From the NCBI RefSeq assembly GCF_900107595.1, contig NZ_FNQF01000004.1, positions 1 through 64,000 on the forward strand: a stretch of DNA of 64,000 bases. The letters run 5' to 3'. Under the pieces are notes generated by a model that saw only the letters and a program-made list of their open reading frames with translations, made no database searches and was not told where the DNA came from. How positions within the stretch are numbered: position 1 is the stretch's first letter; every line of letters starts with the position of its first letter. The translations under genes and the position numbers were made by a program. The DNA comes from Psychroflexus halocasei (lineage in GTDB: Bacteria; Bacteroidota; Bacteroidia; Flavobacteriales; Flavobacteriaceae). Positions 33,583 to 43,018 of this stretch are shown piece by piece.

Positions 33583-34663
33583 AATTACACAAATAGCGAG
33601 ATTTTTAGTCGGTATCGTCTTTATCTTCAGCGGATTAGTAAAATTGAACGACCCAATTGGTTTTGGTTTTAAACTAGAAGAATATTTTAGTTCAGGCGTT
33701 CTCAACCTTCCCTTTTTAGAGCCTTATGCTTTACTCATCGCTATATTTGTAGTGATTTTAGAAGTCTTACTCGGTGTTGCTCTCATTATTGGTTATGCAA
33801 AAACTGTCACGAAATGGACACTTGTTTTGATGATGATTTTCTTCACTTTCCTGACATTCTATTCTGCCTATTTCAACAAAGTAACGGATTGTGGTTGTTT
33901 TGGAGATGCGATCCCTTTAACACCTTGGCAATCATTTTATAAAGATATTATTTTGAGTTTCTTGATTATGATTATCTTTTTTAATTCTAGATATATCAAG
34001 CCTCTTTTTGCAAAAGCTTCTTTAAAATGGATAGTTTTTGTCGCAACAATTTTATGCTTTTATTTAGGTTATCATGTTTTAATCAATCTTCCTGTTGTTG
34101 ATTTTAGAGCTTATAAAACTGGCGTTAACATTCAAGAAGATATGAGTATTCCTGAAGGTGCTCAAGAGCCTGTTACTCTTTTTCAGTGGGAATTTATAGT
34201 TGATGGTGAGAAAAAGATTTATGAAACAAATGGCGCTTATCCTGAAGTTGATGGCGAATTCGTTAATGTCACCACAGAAATTATCGATGAAGGTTATGTC
34301 CCTCCTATTCAAGATTTCACTTTGATGAAAAATGGAGAAGACAAAACTAAAGAGTTATTGAATGAAGAAAAATTATTGATGATCCCTGCTTACAATCTTA
34401 GTCGATCAGAGAATCAAGCTTGGCCAGCTATCAAAAAAGTTATCGAGAAGGCAAAAGCTGAAAATTATCGCATTATTGGTGTCAGTGCTTCAGGAAGTGA
34501 ATCAATCTCTGAGTTAGAAAAAAATCATGAAATCGATTTAGATTTTTATGTTTGTGATGAAACTACAATTAAAGCCATTGTAAGATCTAATCCAGGTATA
34601 GTTGTGATTAAAAACGGTGTTATTCAACAAAAATTACATTGGCAAAATGCTGATGAGTTTTAA
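33572..34663 (+). CDS. BT_3928-like DoxX-family membrane protein
   Basis: A 363-residue protein. Four or five helices in residues 1-170 carry the DoxX signature RFLVGIVFIFSGLVKLNDPIGFG and DCGCFGDAIPLTPW, the CGCFG motif of MauE/DoxX-type redox proteins. The C-terminal ~190 residues form a soluble domain with a thioredoxin-like order of strands (IIGVSASGSESISELEKNHEIDLDFYVCDE). This architecture is what I know as the BT_3928 family, usually next to DUF1599 and tpiA. Probably a membrane thiol-redox component. Confidence 0.82.
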   Translation: MQNKITQIARFLVGIVFIFSGLVKLNDPIGFGFKLEEYFSSGVLNLPFLEPYALLIAIFVVILEVLLGVALIIGYAKTVTKWTLVLMMIFFTFLTFYSAYFNKVTDCGCFGDAIPLTPWQSFYKDIILSFLIMIIFFNSRYIKPLFAKASLKWIVFVATILCFYLGYHVLINLPVVDFRAYKTGVNIQEDMSIPEGAQEPVTLFQWEFIVDGEKKIYETNGAYPEVDGEFVNVTTEIIDEGYVPPIQDFTLMKNGEDKTKELLNEEKLLMIPAYNLSRSENQAWPAIKKVIEKAKAENYRIIGVSASGSESISELEKNHEIDLDFYVCDETTIKAIVRSNPGIVVIKNGVIQQKLHWQNADEF

Positions 34664-34678
34664 TATAGCAACGATTAA

Positions 34679-35746
34679 ATGAAAAATTTTGCTGTCAAAA
34701 CTGCTTATGCAATTCTCACCTTATTTGGTGTCGTGACAGCTATTTTTATACTTTTTAATGTCTTGCCTGGCGACCCAACTAAAATGATGTTGGGACAAAC
34801 GCAAACCCAAGAACAAGTTGAACAACTTAGACATAAATATGGTTTTGATCAGCCAACTCATCAACAATATCTTTATTATTTAAATGATTTATCGATTTTG
34901 TCATTACATTCTAAAGATGAAAATGATTATACTTATATCGGTGACAAATCAGTTTCTTATCTGTCACTTTTTGAAATGGAAACATCTCAATTTGTTTTGA
35001 AATTCCCATATCTCAGACAATCATTTCAAAAACAAAATAAACCTGTCACTGCAATTATTCAGGAAACATTGCCAAATACAGCTATTTTGGCAATCACAGC
35101 AATTACAATTGCATTGATCATTGGTATGACGCTAGGTATGATTTCAGCTTTAAATGAAAACCGTGCAATTGATAAAGGCATTCAAGTGATCAGTACCTTT
35201 GGAATGAGTCTCCCTTCTTTTTTTAGTGCGATTTTGTTCGCATGGATTTTCGGGTTTGTTCTTGAAAAATACACCAATCTTAATATGACAGGAAACCTCT
35301 ATGAACTAGATGATTTTGGTGAAGAAAGACAGCTCGTCCTCAAAAATTTGATCTTACCAGCTTTTGTTTTAGGAATCCGTCCTTTGGCTGTTGTTATTCA
35401 ATTGATGCGGAACTCTGTTTTAGAGGAACTCTCTAAAGACTATGTGAGAACAGCGAGAGCAAAAGGCTTAAAAATAAATTATATTTTAAGGAAACATGTT
35501 TTTAAAAACGCATTAAATCCTGTTGTTACTGCAATTTCAGGATGGTTTGCTTCTATGTTAGCAGGTGCAGTTTTTGTGGAATACATATTTGGTTGGAACG
35601 GGCTAGGGAAAGAAATTGTTGACGCACTAAACACACTTGATTTACCAGTGATTATGGGTGCTGTACTTGTAATTTCATCAATATTTATTATGATAAATAT
35701 TTTAGTTGATGTCATATATCGTATTTTAGACCCTAAAGTGATTTAA
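34679..35746 (+). CDS. DppB-type ABC transporter permease
   Basis: A 355-residue inner-membrane permease of the peptide/nickel family. N-terminal helix, then FNVLPGDPTKMMLGQ (the family's GDP motif), a long periplasmic loop (~55-120), and five further helices. The EAA loop is EELSKDYVRTARAKGLKINYILRKHVFKNAL. Partner permease, ATPase and binding protein genes are not adjacent, so it is an orphan here. It sits 15 bp after the BT_3928-like gene and 18 bp before tpiA, so it is transcribed with them. Confidence 0.9.
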   Translation: MKNFAVKTAYAILTLFGVVTAIFILFNVLPGDPTKMMLGQTQTQEQVEQLRHKYGFDQPTHQQYLYYLNDLSILSLHSKDENDYTYIGDKSVSYLSLFEMETSQFVLKFPYLRQSFQKQNKPVTAIIQETLPNTAILAITAITIALIIGMTLGMISALNENRAIDKGIQVISTFGMSLPSFFSAILFAWIFGFVLEKYTNLNMTGNLYELDDFGEERQLVLKNLILPAFVLGIRPLAVVIQLMRNSVLEELSKDYVRTARAKGLKINYILRKHVFKNALNPVVTAISGWFASMLAGAVFVEYIFGWNGLGKEIVDALNTLDLPVIMGAVLVISSIFIMINILVDVIYRILDPKVI

Positions 35747-35764
35747 ATTTTAAAAAATTATATA

Positions 35765-36517
35765 ATGAGAAAGAATATTGTTGCGGGAAATTGGAAAATG
35801 AATGCAAATGCAAATGCTGCTTCTGAATTGATTAAAAATCTTAAAAAATCTGATTTTTCAGAAACAACAGAAGTCATTATTGCACCAAGCTATACTAACT
35901 TAGCTATAGCAAATGAATTGATAACAGGAAGCTCTATTGAATTGAGTTCTCAAAACATGCATGAATCAGATCGAGGTGCTTTTACCGGTGAAGTTTCTGC
36001 TGAAATGCTTAAAAGTGTTGGTGTGACTTATGTGATTCTTGGACATAGTGAACGTCGAGCAATTTATAAAGAAAGTTCAGAATTGCTCAAATCTAAAGTA
36101 GATCAAGCTTTAAAAAATGATTTAAAACCTATTTTTTGTGTTGGTGAAGAATTGAAAGATAGAAAAGATGAAAATCATTTTAAAGTTGTGAAAAATCAAC
36201 TTTCTGAAAGTCTATTTCATTTATCTTCTGAACAAATGAAAAATATTGTCCTTGCATATGAACCAGTTTGGGCTATTGGAACCGGTGAAACAGCATCGCC
36301 AGAGCAAGCACAAGAAATGCATGCGTATATCAGAAAATTATTGTCAGATCAATTTTCTTCTGAAATAGCAAATGGGATTTCAATTCTATATGGCGGAAGT
36401 GTAAAACCAGGAAATGCCAAAGATATCTTTGCAAATAAAGATGTTGATGGTGGTCTTATTGGCGGCGCAGCTTTAAAAGCAGAAGACTTTACAGCAATTA
36501 TAAATAGTTTTGAATGA
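35765..36517 (+). CDS. tpiA: Triosephosphate isomerase
   Basis: A 250-residue glycolytic enzyme interconverting dihydroxyacetone phosphate and glyceraldehyde 3-phosphate. N-terminal GNWKMN with the catalytic Lys, VILGHSERR with the catalytic His, AYEPVWAIGTGETASPEQAQ with the catalytic Glu and loop 6, and YGGSVKPGNA and GGLIGGAAL for phosphate binding. Its stop overlaps the prmA start by 4 bp (ATGA). Confidence 0.97.
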   Translation: MRKNIVAGNWKMNANANAASELIKNLKKSDFSETTEVIIAPSYTNLAIANELITGSSIELSSQNMHESDRGAFTGEVSAEMLKSVGVTYVILGHSERRAIYKESSELLKSKVDQALKNDLKPIFCVGEELKDRKDENHFKVVKNQLSESLFHLSSEQMKNIVLAYEPVWAIGTGETASPEQAQEMHAYIRKLLSDQFSSEIANGISILYGGSVKPGNAKDIFANKDVDGGLIGGAALKAEDFTAIINSFE

Positions 36518-37341
36518 AGTATAAAGCTTACCACTTTACAATAAATCCACTAGAGCCAGCAAGAGAAATCTTGTTGGCTGAACTTGGTCAGTTGGGTTTT
36601 GAAAGTTTTGAAGATAAAGAAGATGGCTTATCAGCTTACATTCAGGAAGATCAAGTTAGAGATGATATTCTCTCCGACATTTATGTTTTGAATCAAGATG
36701 AATTTGAAATTGATTACCGTACAGAGGATGTTGAAGAACAGAATTGGAATGCTGTTTGGGAATCAAGTTTTGACCCAATTCGTGTTGGTGATCAATGTAT
36801 GGTCAGAGCTGAGTTTCATCAAGCTGAAAAGGTGGATTATGATATCGTCATTACGCCTAAAATGTCTTTTGGGACAGGGCATCACGCCACAACTTACATG
36901 ATTCTTAAGTTTATATTGGAAGATGATTTTCAAAATAAAGTTTGTTTAGATATGGGTTGCGGAACTGGTGTTTTAGGAATTTTAGCTTTGATGAAAAATG
37001 CTAAAAAAGCAGACTTTATTGATATTGATGATTGGTGTATTGATAATACAAAAGAAAATCTACAAAAAAACAAATTATCTGGACAATGCTTTCTAGGTGG
37101 CGCTGATCAAATCAAGGATTCTTATGATGTTATTTTTGCAAACATCAACAGAAATATTCTTTTAAACGACATGTCAACATACGTGAAACACCTAAATAAA
37201 GGTGGCGATATTTACTTTAGTGGATTTTATGATGAAGATTTTGATCAAATCATCAATGCTGCTGCTGATCTAGGTTTAGAATATGTTAAACACAATTTAA
37301 AAGATAAGTGGGTTGCCGCAAAATTCAAACATTCATTATAA
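36514..37341 (+). CDS. prmA: Ribosomal protein L11 methyltransferase
   Basis: A 275-residue SAM-dependent methyltransferase that trimethylates ribosomal protein L11. An N-terminal substrate-binding domain (~1-90, including RTEDVEEQNWNAVWESSFDPI) precedes the Rossmann domain, with MSFGTGHHATTYMIL and SAM motif I DMGCGTGVLGILAL. The catalytic region FANINRNILL corresponds to the NxxR/L motif of PrmA. Translationally coupled to tpiA. Confidence 0.94.
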   Translation: MKYKAYHFTINPLEPAREILLAELGQLGFESFEDKEDGLSAYIQEDQVRDDILSDIYVLNQDEFEIDYRTEDVEEQNWNAVWESSFDPIRVGDQCMVRAEFHQAEKVDYDIVITPKMSFGTGHHATTYMILKFILEDDFQNKVCLDMGCGTGVLGILALMKNAKKADFIDIDDWCIDNTKENLQKNKLSGQCFLGGADQIKDSYDVIFANINRNILLNDMSTYVKHLNKGGDIYFSGFYDEDFDQIINAAADLGLEYVKHNLKDKWVAAKFKHSL

Positions 37342-37372
37342 ATTTGTATTTTTCGTTTTGAAATAATTGAAA

Positions 37373-37648
37373 ATGAGTACTAAAGAGAAAACACAAAAGA
37401 AAACGGTGGTTAAAACTCAGGAAGTCACTGAGAATGAAATTGTTGTTTTTAATGATGATTACAACACGTTCGATCACGTTATTGAAACATTGATTGCAAC
37501 ATGTGACCACTCACCTACTCAAGCTGAGCAGTGCACAATCATCATTCACTATAAAGGTAAATGTGGCGTTAAGTCTGGGAGTTACGAAGAACTGAAACCA
37601 CGTTGCTTAGAAATATTAGACGCTGGTATTTCAGCAGAGATAATCTAA
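37373..37648 (+). CDS. clpS: ClpS adaptor of the Clp protease
   Basis: A 91-residue adaptor that brings N-degron substrates to ClpAP/ClpCP. The N-terminal extension is Lys-rich; the core reads VVFNDDYNTFDHVIETLIATCDHSPTQAEQCTIIIHYKGKCGV, with the Asn-Asp-Asp-Tyr ligand pocket. Start taken at the ATG; a TTG two codons upstream is possible but unnecessary. The ClpC ATPase at 43.0 kb is a possible partner. It ends before a strong bidirectional terminator. Confidence 0.93.
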   Translation: MSTKEKTQKKTVVKTQEVTENEIVVFNDDYNTFDHVIETLIATCDHSPTQAEQCTIIIHYKGKCGVKSGSYEELKPRCLEILDAGISAEII

Positions 37649-37662
37649 ACTATTTATATTAT

Positions 37663-37700
37663 AAAAACAGCGAAGATTAAGCATAATCTTCGCTGTTTTT
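37663..37700. terminator. Bidirectional terminator
   Basis: 17-bp perfect stem AAAAACAGCGAAGATTA / TAATCTTCGCTGTTTTT with a 4-base loop, between convergent clpS and the small lipoprotein gene. Confidence 0.92.
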
Positions 37701-37733
37701 TATTTTATTTGAATTAAATCAAGATTAATTGAT

Positions 37734-37937
37734 TTAATCAATTTCGTCAATTTTCTCGTCAATTTCTTTATTGACTTTGTCATCAACTTTTTTAGCGGCA
37801 CGTTCTAAAGCACCTTCATTTTCAGGAGCTTCTTTTTCAACCTCTTTAATAACAGTTTTTTCTTCTTTCTTTTCTGTACAAGAGGTAAAAGAAACCGTCA
37901 ATGCTAAAAGACTTAGTGTTAAAATTGCTTTTTTCAT
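37734..37937 (-). CDS. Small charged lipoprotein
   Basis: A 67-residue lipoprotein: signal MKKAILTLSLLALTVSFTSC with Cys20, then a Lys/Glu-rich sequence (EKKEEKTVIKEVEKEA) and an amphipathic helix (ERAAKKVDDKVNKEIDEKIDEID). Probably helical on the membrane surface, Lpp-like in style but too short and without its heptads. Unknown function. Single gene. Confidence 0.72.
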   Translation of the reverse strand: MKKAILTLSLLALTVSFTSCTEKKEEKTVIKEVEKEAPENEGALERAAKKVDDKVNKEIDEKIDEID

Positions 37938-38040
37938 GATATTGATATTTAATTAGATTTTATGCTAATGTATTGCTTTCAATGTAAATTGAATAAAATA
38001 GATCATTTATTAATAAAAAATTTAGATTTGTTAAAAATGA

Positions 38041-38700
38041 CTAAATCTGATATAATTTAGTGACTAAACATCCTTTTTGGTTTTCTAAAACTATGTTTGA
38101 TAAAAGTTTTTCAGATTTAACCTTAAAGTTAAAAGGACTCTCTAAAATATCGATACCACTGTTTTTCTTAAGACGAATTCCTTGTCCCGATATAATATCT
38201 TTATTTGGAGTAAAACTGCCATGAGGTAAATGTTCAGTCAAAATCAGATACTTATATTGATAAAGTTTATCAAGAATAGATTTGATTTCAGAGTTAGAAA
38301 GATGTTGCAAAACTTGCCTCAGAATCGCACAATCAGCTTCAGGTAATTCATTTTTAGCGATATCTAAACACTCAAATTTTACATTCAAATTTTTATATTT
38401 TTTTTTGTTAAACTCAATTAAGCTTGGTACAATATCAACAGCCTTATAATTTTTTGTGTGTTTGACAAGCTGTCGTCCCACATTAAAATCCCCGCAACCT
38501 AAATCACAGACTTGGATTGGGCTTTCAAAAGAAGTTAAAATGGAAATGACAGCCTCCATATATGGATTAAGGATTAAAGGATGATGAGAACCTTCTCCTG
38601 AATAAAAATCAACATTGCCTCCCCATAAATTTTTCTCATAAATCTGAATCATCGCTTCTTTAGTTGGCCATGGTTTCTTGTCTGTTCTATCTTTTTTCAT
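38041..38700 (-). CDS. Class I SAM-dependent methyltransferase
   Basis: A 219-residue cytoplasmic methyltransferase. Motif I is VCDLGCGDFNVGRQL, motif II YKAVDIVPSLIEFNKKKYKN, and motif IV ADCAILRQVLQHLSNSEI. The N-terminus KKPWPTKEAMIQIYEKNLWGG precedes a GEGSHH segment found in a family of small sugar- or lipid-associated methyltransferases, but the substrate is not deducible. Isolated between unrelated genes; 265 bp upstream holds only the TPR terminator. Confidence 0.8.
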   Translation of the reverse strand: MKKDRTDKKPWPTKEAMIQIYEKNLWGGNVDFYSGEGSHHPLILNPYMEAVISILTSFESPIQVCDLGCGDFNVGRQLVKHTKNYKAVDIVPSLIEFNKKKYKNLNVKFECLDIAKNELPEADCAILRQVLQHLSNSEIKSILDKLYQYKYLILTEHLPHGSFTPNKDIISGQGIRLKKNSGIDILESPFNFKVKSEKLLSNIVLENQKGCLVTKLYQI

Positions 38701-38911
38701 TTCAAAATAGTTTCATCTTAAATAACGAATATAAACTTAGAATTTGATATAAGTAATTTTAAATCTTATCATTTAATTCAAGCATTCTATAAACCTTTAT
38801 GAACTCTAGGTATTAAATCTCGTTACATTACGGGAACACCAATCTTATTGCGCTTTAACTTATATTGTATCATTTAAACCACTCAGAAAAAATTAAACTA
38901 TAAGCATAAAA

Positions 38912-38937
38912 AAAGAGCAGTGTAATAACTGCTCTTT
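38912..38937 (-). terminator. Terminator after the gyrA-TPR unit
   Basis: Stem AAAGAGCAGT / ACTGCTCTTT with a 6-base loop; on the minus strand it is followed by a T run. Confidence 0.88.
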
Positions 38938-38965
38938 AAGTATAATTCTAAAAAAAAATTAAATC

Positions 38966-40231
38966 TTATTTACGAATCTCATCAATTCTAGATTTGATTT
39001 CTTCTGCTTTTTCATCCTTACCGAGTTGAAAATAGATGTTCATCATTGTCTGCATCGCACCGATATTCTGTGGGTTGATTTCAATAGCTTTTTCTAAATA
39101 AGGCAAAGCATCAGAATAGTATTGCTTTTTCTCCTCATTTAGTTTTTGATACTTTTTGTTATCAGCTTTTGAAGTCCCTAAAGAATTCATTTCTTCTACA
39201 ATTTCACGTTCTTTAGAAAGTGTAGTTGTCGCCATATTAATATATGCATTCTCCATTTCAGGATTTAACTCTATAGCTTGTTTATAATATTTTTGAGCTG
39301 TTTTGACGTCTCCTAACTGCTCAGCACTCACACCTAAATTATAGAGTAAATCTGCGTTATCAGGATCTTGCTCAACAGCTTTTTTCATTAACTCGCTATA
39401 TTTTTCAAGGTTTCCTAAACGATAATGAAGGTCAGCTTCAGCTTGAATAATTGCAATATCATTTGGATTTTCTTTTTTTGCTTCTTCAATTGCTATTAAA
39501 GCTTCATCTGTTTTCTCTTGTTGAATATAGATCAATGAAATATTTTTTGCTATTTCACCTCTAACAGATTCTGTTACATCGTCTTTTGGATTCGTGTATT
39601 GATCAGATTTTACTGAAAAGTCTCTTTCCTCTTTAGAATTAAAAGTAACTTCTTCACCAGACTCAACATCAGTTGCAATGTAGTTTGTGCGAACACCTGT
39701 ATATTCTAAATCCATTAAACGCTTATAGTAAGTTAAAGCTTCGTCATAGTCGCGTGCGTTAACAGCAGATGAAGCAGCGTAATACAGATACATTGTATCC
39801 TGTTCATTCATTTCATAAGACTTGTAGAGCTTGTCAGCTGCAAGAGAATTTTCTCCCTTTTTCTGATCATCAATAGCTGAATTTACCAGATTGTCTTTAA
39901 GATTTGAAATTCCAATATTGGCATCTTCAACATCTCTACCAAGTTTAATAACCTCTTCATAAGAGTTTACAGCAGTATCAATATCACTCATCATATCTTG
40001 AGAGTTACCACTAAATGCACGCATTGAATGAGATTGTCCTTGTGCTAAATAAAATCTGGATAACCATTTCTCATTAAGATCAGATTTTAATTTTTTTGCA
40101 GTTTTTAAGTAACTAATTGCACTTGAGAAATCCTCATTTTCGATTGCATCTTGAGCATCTTTAATCTCTGATTTTTGTGCAAATAAACTAGTTGTAGCTA
40201 AGAGAGCTAAACTGAAAATTGTCTTCTTCAT
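38966..40231 (-). CDS. Exported tetratricopeptide-repeat protein
   Basis: A 421-residue protein with signal peptide MKKTIFSLALLATTSLFAQ; the longer frame to 40291 would hide this signal and overlap gyrA, so the ATG at 40231 is preferred. TPR units are spread over the whole mature part, clearest at NADLLYNLGVSAEQLGDVKTAQKYYKQAIELNP and YLEKAIEINPQNIGAMQTMMNIYFQLGKDEKA. Such periplasmic TPR proteins act as scaffolds, but no partner is obvious. It begins 17 bp after the gyrA stop and shares its transcript; the terminator follows. Confidence 0.85.
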   Translation of the reverse strand: MKKTIFSLALLATTSLFAQKSEIKDAQDAIENEDFSSAISYLKTAKKLKSDLNEKWLSRFYLAQGQSHSMRAFSGNSQDMMSDIDTAVNSYEEVIKLGRDVEDANIGISNLKDNLVNSAIDDQKKGENSLAADKLYKSYEMNEQDTMYLYYAASSAVNARDYDEALTYYKRLMDLEYTGVRTNYIATDVESGEEVTFNSKEERDFSVKSDQYTNPKDDVTESVRGEIAKNISLIYIQQEKTDEALIAIEEAKKENPNDIAIIQAEADLHYRLGNLEKYSELMKKAVEQDPDNADLLYNLGVSAEQLGDVKTAQKYYKQAIELNPEMENAYINMATTTLSKEREIVEEMNSLGTSKADNKKYQKLNEEKKQYYSDALPYLEKAIEINPQNIGAMQTMMNIYFQLGKDEKAEEIKSRIDEIRK

Positions 40232-40247
40232 AATTTTTCTTTGTTTC

Positions 40248-42809
40248 TTAGTTTTCTTCATTTTTATCAGCTGAATCAACATTATCGTCATTCAGATTTT
40301 CATCAGCTTGGTTTTCAACATTCTCATCAATTTCGATGTCTTCATCTTTATCTTGGTTAACGATTTTGGCTACTGCAGCAATAGAATCATCATCTTTTAA
40401 ATTAATTAATTTGACGCCTTGCGCTGCTCTACCCATGACACGAAGATCTGAAACTGACATTCTAATTGCGACACCTGATTTTTTAATAATCATTAAATCA
40501 TCATCATCCTTAACAGATTTAATAGCAACTAAATCACCTGTTTTTTCAGAGATAGAAATCGTTTTTACACCTTTACCTCCTCTGTTGGTAATTCTGTAAA
40601 CAGCCTCTCCATCTTCGTCATCTATAAATGTTCGTTTCCCATATCCATTTTCAGAGACAACTAAAATTGTTTCATCCTGAGGATCGTTGATTGGAACCAT
40701 ACCGATAACTTCATCATTATCATTTGCAAGTTTTATGCCACGAACACCAGAAGCGTTTCGTCCCATTGGTCTCGTTTTATCTTCTTCAAAACGAATAGCC
40801 TTACCGCTTCTTACAGCAAGCATAACATCACTATCTCCGGTGGTTAAAGTCGCTGAGAGTAACTCATCACCTTCTTTAATAGTGATCGCATTAATTCCGT
40901 TACTTCTAGGTCTAGAATATTGTTCTAAAACAGTCTTCTTAACTTGACCTTTTTTGGTTGCCATTAAAACAAAATGATTATTGATGTATTCTTCATCAGT
41001 GAGATCTTGAACACATATAAAAGCATTAATTCTATCATCAGGATCAATGCTAATTAAATTTTGAATTGCGCGGCCTTTTGAAGTTTTGCTACCTTCTGGA
41101 ATTTCATAAACACGCATCCAGAAACATTTACCATTTTGCGTAAAGAATAACATGTATTGATGATTTGTTCCAGCAAACATATATTCTAAAAAGTCCTCAT
41201 CACGAGTCGTTGAGGCTTTTTGGCCGACGCCTCCTCTATTTTGAATTTTATATTCTGTTAATGGTGTACGTTTAATATAGCCAGCGTGAGATATTGTAAT
41301 AATCACACTTTCATCTGGAATCATATCTTCAATACTAACGTCTCCTCCAGCTAGGTTGATTTCAGAACGTCTTTCATCTCCATACTTTTCTTTTATTTCT
41401 AAAAGCTCATTTTTAATGATTTCCATTCTGCGTTCCTCACTGCCCAAAATATCTTTTAAGTCAGCGATGGTTTCCATCAACTCATCGTATTCAGTTCTTA
41501 ACTTATCTTGCTCAAGGCCAGTCAATTGACGCAAACGCATTTCAACGATTGCTTTTGCTTGAATTTCTGAAAGCTCAAATCTATCGATTAACTTCTGTCT
41601 CGCTTCATCTGCATTTTTAGAACCTCTAATTAAAGCAATCACTTCATCGATATTATCTGAAGCAATAATTAAACCTTCTAAAATATGAGCGCGCTCTTCT
41701 GCTTTTCGTAAAAGATATTTTGTACGTCTAATAACGACATCATGTCTGTGATCAACAAAATGAACAATTAAGTCTTTTAAATTTAACTGTTCAGGTTTTC
41801 CATTAACTAAAGCAATGTTATTAACGCTAAAAGAAGATTGTAATGCTGTATGCTTAAATAAAGTGTTCAAAACAACATTAGGAACCGCATCACGCTTTAA
41901 AAAGTAAACGACACGCATTCCATGTCTATCTGATTCGTCACGGATTAACGAAATACCATCAATTTTTTTCTCATTGACTAAGTCGGCAGTTTTCTTAATC
42001 ATGTCAGCTTTATTGACTTGATAAGGAATTTCTGTAACGACAATACATTCTTTACCTTTAACCTCTTCAAAGGTTGCTTTAGCACGCATTACAACACGGC
42101 CTCGACCTGTTTTGAAAGCTTCTCTTACGCCATCGTAACCATAAATAACACCACCAGTAGGAAAATCTGGCGCTTTGATATGCTGCATCAAACCTTCAAC
42201 CTCAATCTCTCTATCATCGATATAGGCAATTGTACCATCAATTACCTCTGAAAGGTTGTGTGGCGCCATATTCGTTGCCATACCAACAGCAATACCACTT
42301 GCGCCATTCACCAATAAATTTGGAACTCGCGTTGGTAAAACGGTTGGTTCTTCTAAAGTATCATCAAAGTTAAGTGAGAAATCAACTGTTTCTTTTTCAA
42401 TATCAGATAACATTTCTTCACTAATCTTCTGCATTCTAGCTTCAGTATAACGCATTGCTGCAGGACTATCACCATCAACGGAACCAAAGTTACCTTGGCC
42501 ATCAACTAACTGATATCTCAAACTCCAACTTTGTGCCATCCGCACCATCGTGTCGTAAACAGAGGTATCACCGTGTGGGTGATATTTACCTAAAACCTCT
42601 CCGACAATTCTGGCAGATTTTTTATGTGCTCTATTTGACAATACACCTAATTCATGCATACCAAATAAAACTCTTCTATGCACAGGTTTCAAACCATCCC
42701 TAGCATCTGGAAGCGCTCTTGAAACAATAACAGACATTGAATAATCAATGTAAGCAGATTTCATTTCGTCTTCTATGTTGATGGGGATTAACTGTTCTCC
42801 TTCAGCCAT
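40248..42809 (-). CDS. gyrA: DNA gyrase subunit A
   Basis: An 853-residue type II topoisomerase subunit that breaks and rejoins DNA. Active-site Tyr121 in AAMRYTEAR. The quinolone-determining region [17 protein letters not shown] has Thr82 and Asp86 (positions matching E. coli Ser83 and Asp87 by the GD-S-VYD frame), common for the phylum. The C-terminal beta-pinwheel begins near 500 with the GyrA box-like [11 protein letters not shown]. The last ~35 residues are a very acidic tail ([12 protein letters not shown]...DKNEEN). First gene of a unit with the TPR protein. Confidence 0.97.
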   Translation of the reverse strand: MAEGEQLIPINIEDEMKSAYIDYSMSVIVSRALPDARDGLKPVHRRVLFGMHELGVLSNRAHKKSARIVGEVLGKYHPHGDTSVYDTMVRMAQSWSLRYQLVDGQGNFGSVDGDSPAAMRYTEARMQKISEEMLSDIEKETVDFSLNFDDTLEEPTVLPTRVPNLLVNGASGIAVGMATNMAPHNLSEVIDGTIAYIDDREIEVEGLMQHIKAPDFPTGGVIYGYDGVREAFKTGRGRVVMRAKATFEEVKGKECIVVTEIPYQVNKADMIKKTADLVNEKKIDGISLIRDESDRHGMRVVYFLKRDAVPNVVLNTLFKHTALQSSFSVNNIALVNGKPEQLNLKDLIVHFVDHRHDVVIRRTKYLLRKAEERAHILEGLIIASDNIDEVIALIRGSKNADEARQKLIDRFELSEIQAKAIVEMRLRQLTGLEQDKLRTEYDELMETIADLKDILGSEERRMEIIKNELLEIKEKYGDERRSEINLAGGDVSIEDMIPDESVIITISHAGYIKRTPLTEYKIQNRGGVGQKASTTRDEDFLEYMFAGTNHQYMLFFTQNGKCFWMRVYEIPEGSKTSKGRAIQNLISIDPDDRINAFICVQDLTDEEYINNHFVLMATKKGQVKKTVLEQYSRPRSNGINAITIKEGDELLSATLTTGDSDVMLAVRSGKAIRFEEDKTRPMGRNASGVRGIKLANDNDEVIGMVPINDPQDETILVVSENGYGKRTFIDDEDGEAVYRITNRGGKGVKTISISEKTGDLVAIKSVKDDDDLMIIKKSGVAIRMSVSDLRVMGRAAQGVKLINLKDDDSIAAVAKIVNQDKDEDIEIDENVENQADENLNDDNVDSADKNEEN

Positions 42810-43018
42810 ATATAAAAATTTATTAAATTAAATTTGAAAGCTGCTAATTTACATAAATTATTGACTAAATTAGCATGAATACACATCAAATAAAACCTTG
42901 TGATAAGGATTTTTTAAAGGCTGACAAAATTTCATGTTTCGTTAAATTTGCTATTAAATATGGCTTTTACACAATAAGGTATTATAATTGATATATTAAA
43001 ACCAAAATTAATTAGGTT

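Noticed and set aside
40232-40291. Longer start of the TPR protein overlapping gyrA
   Set aside because: It would bury the clear signal peptide MKKTIFSLALLATTSLFAQ; the start at 40231 is better.
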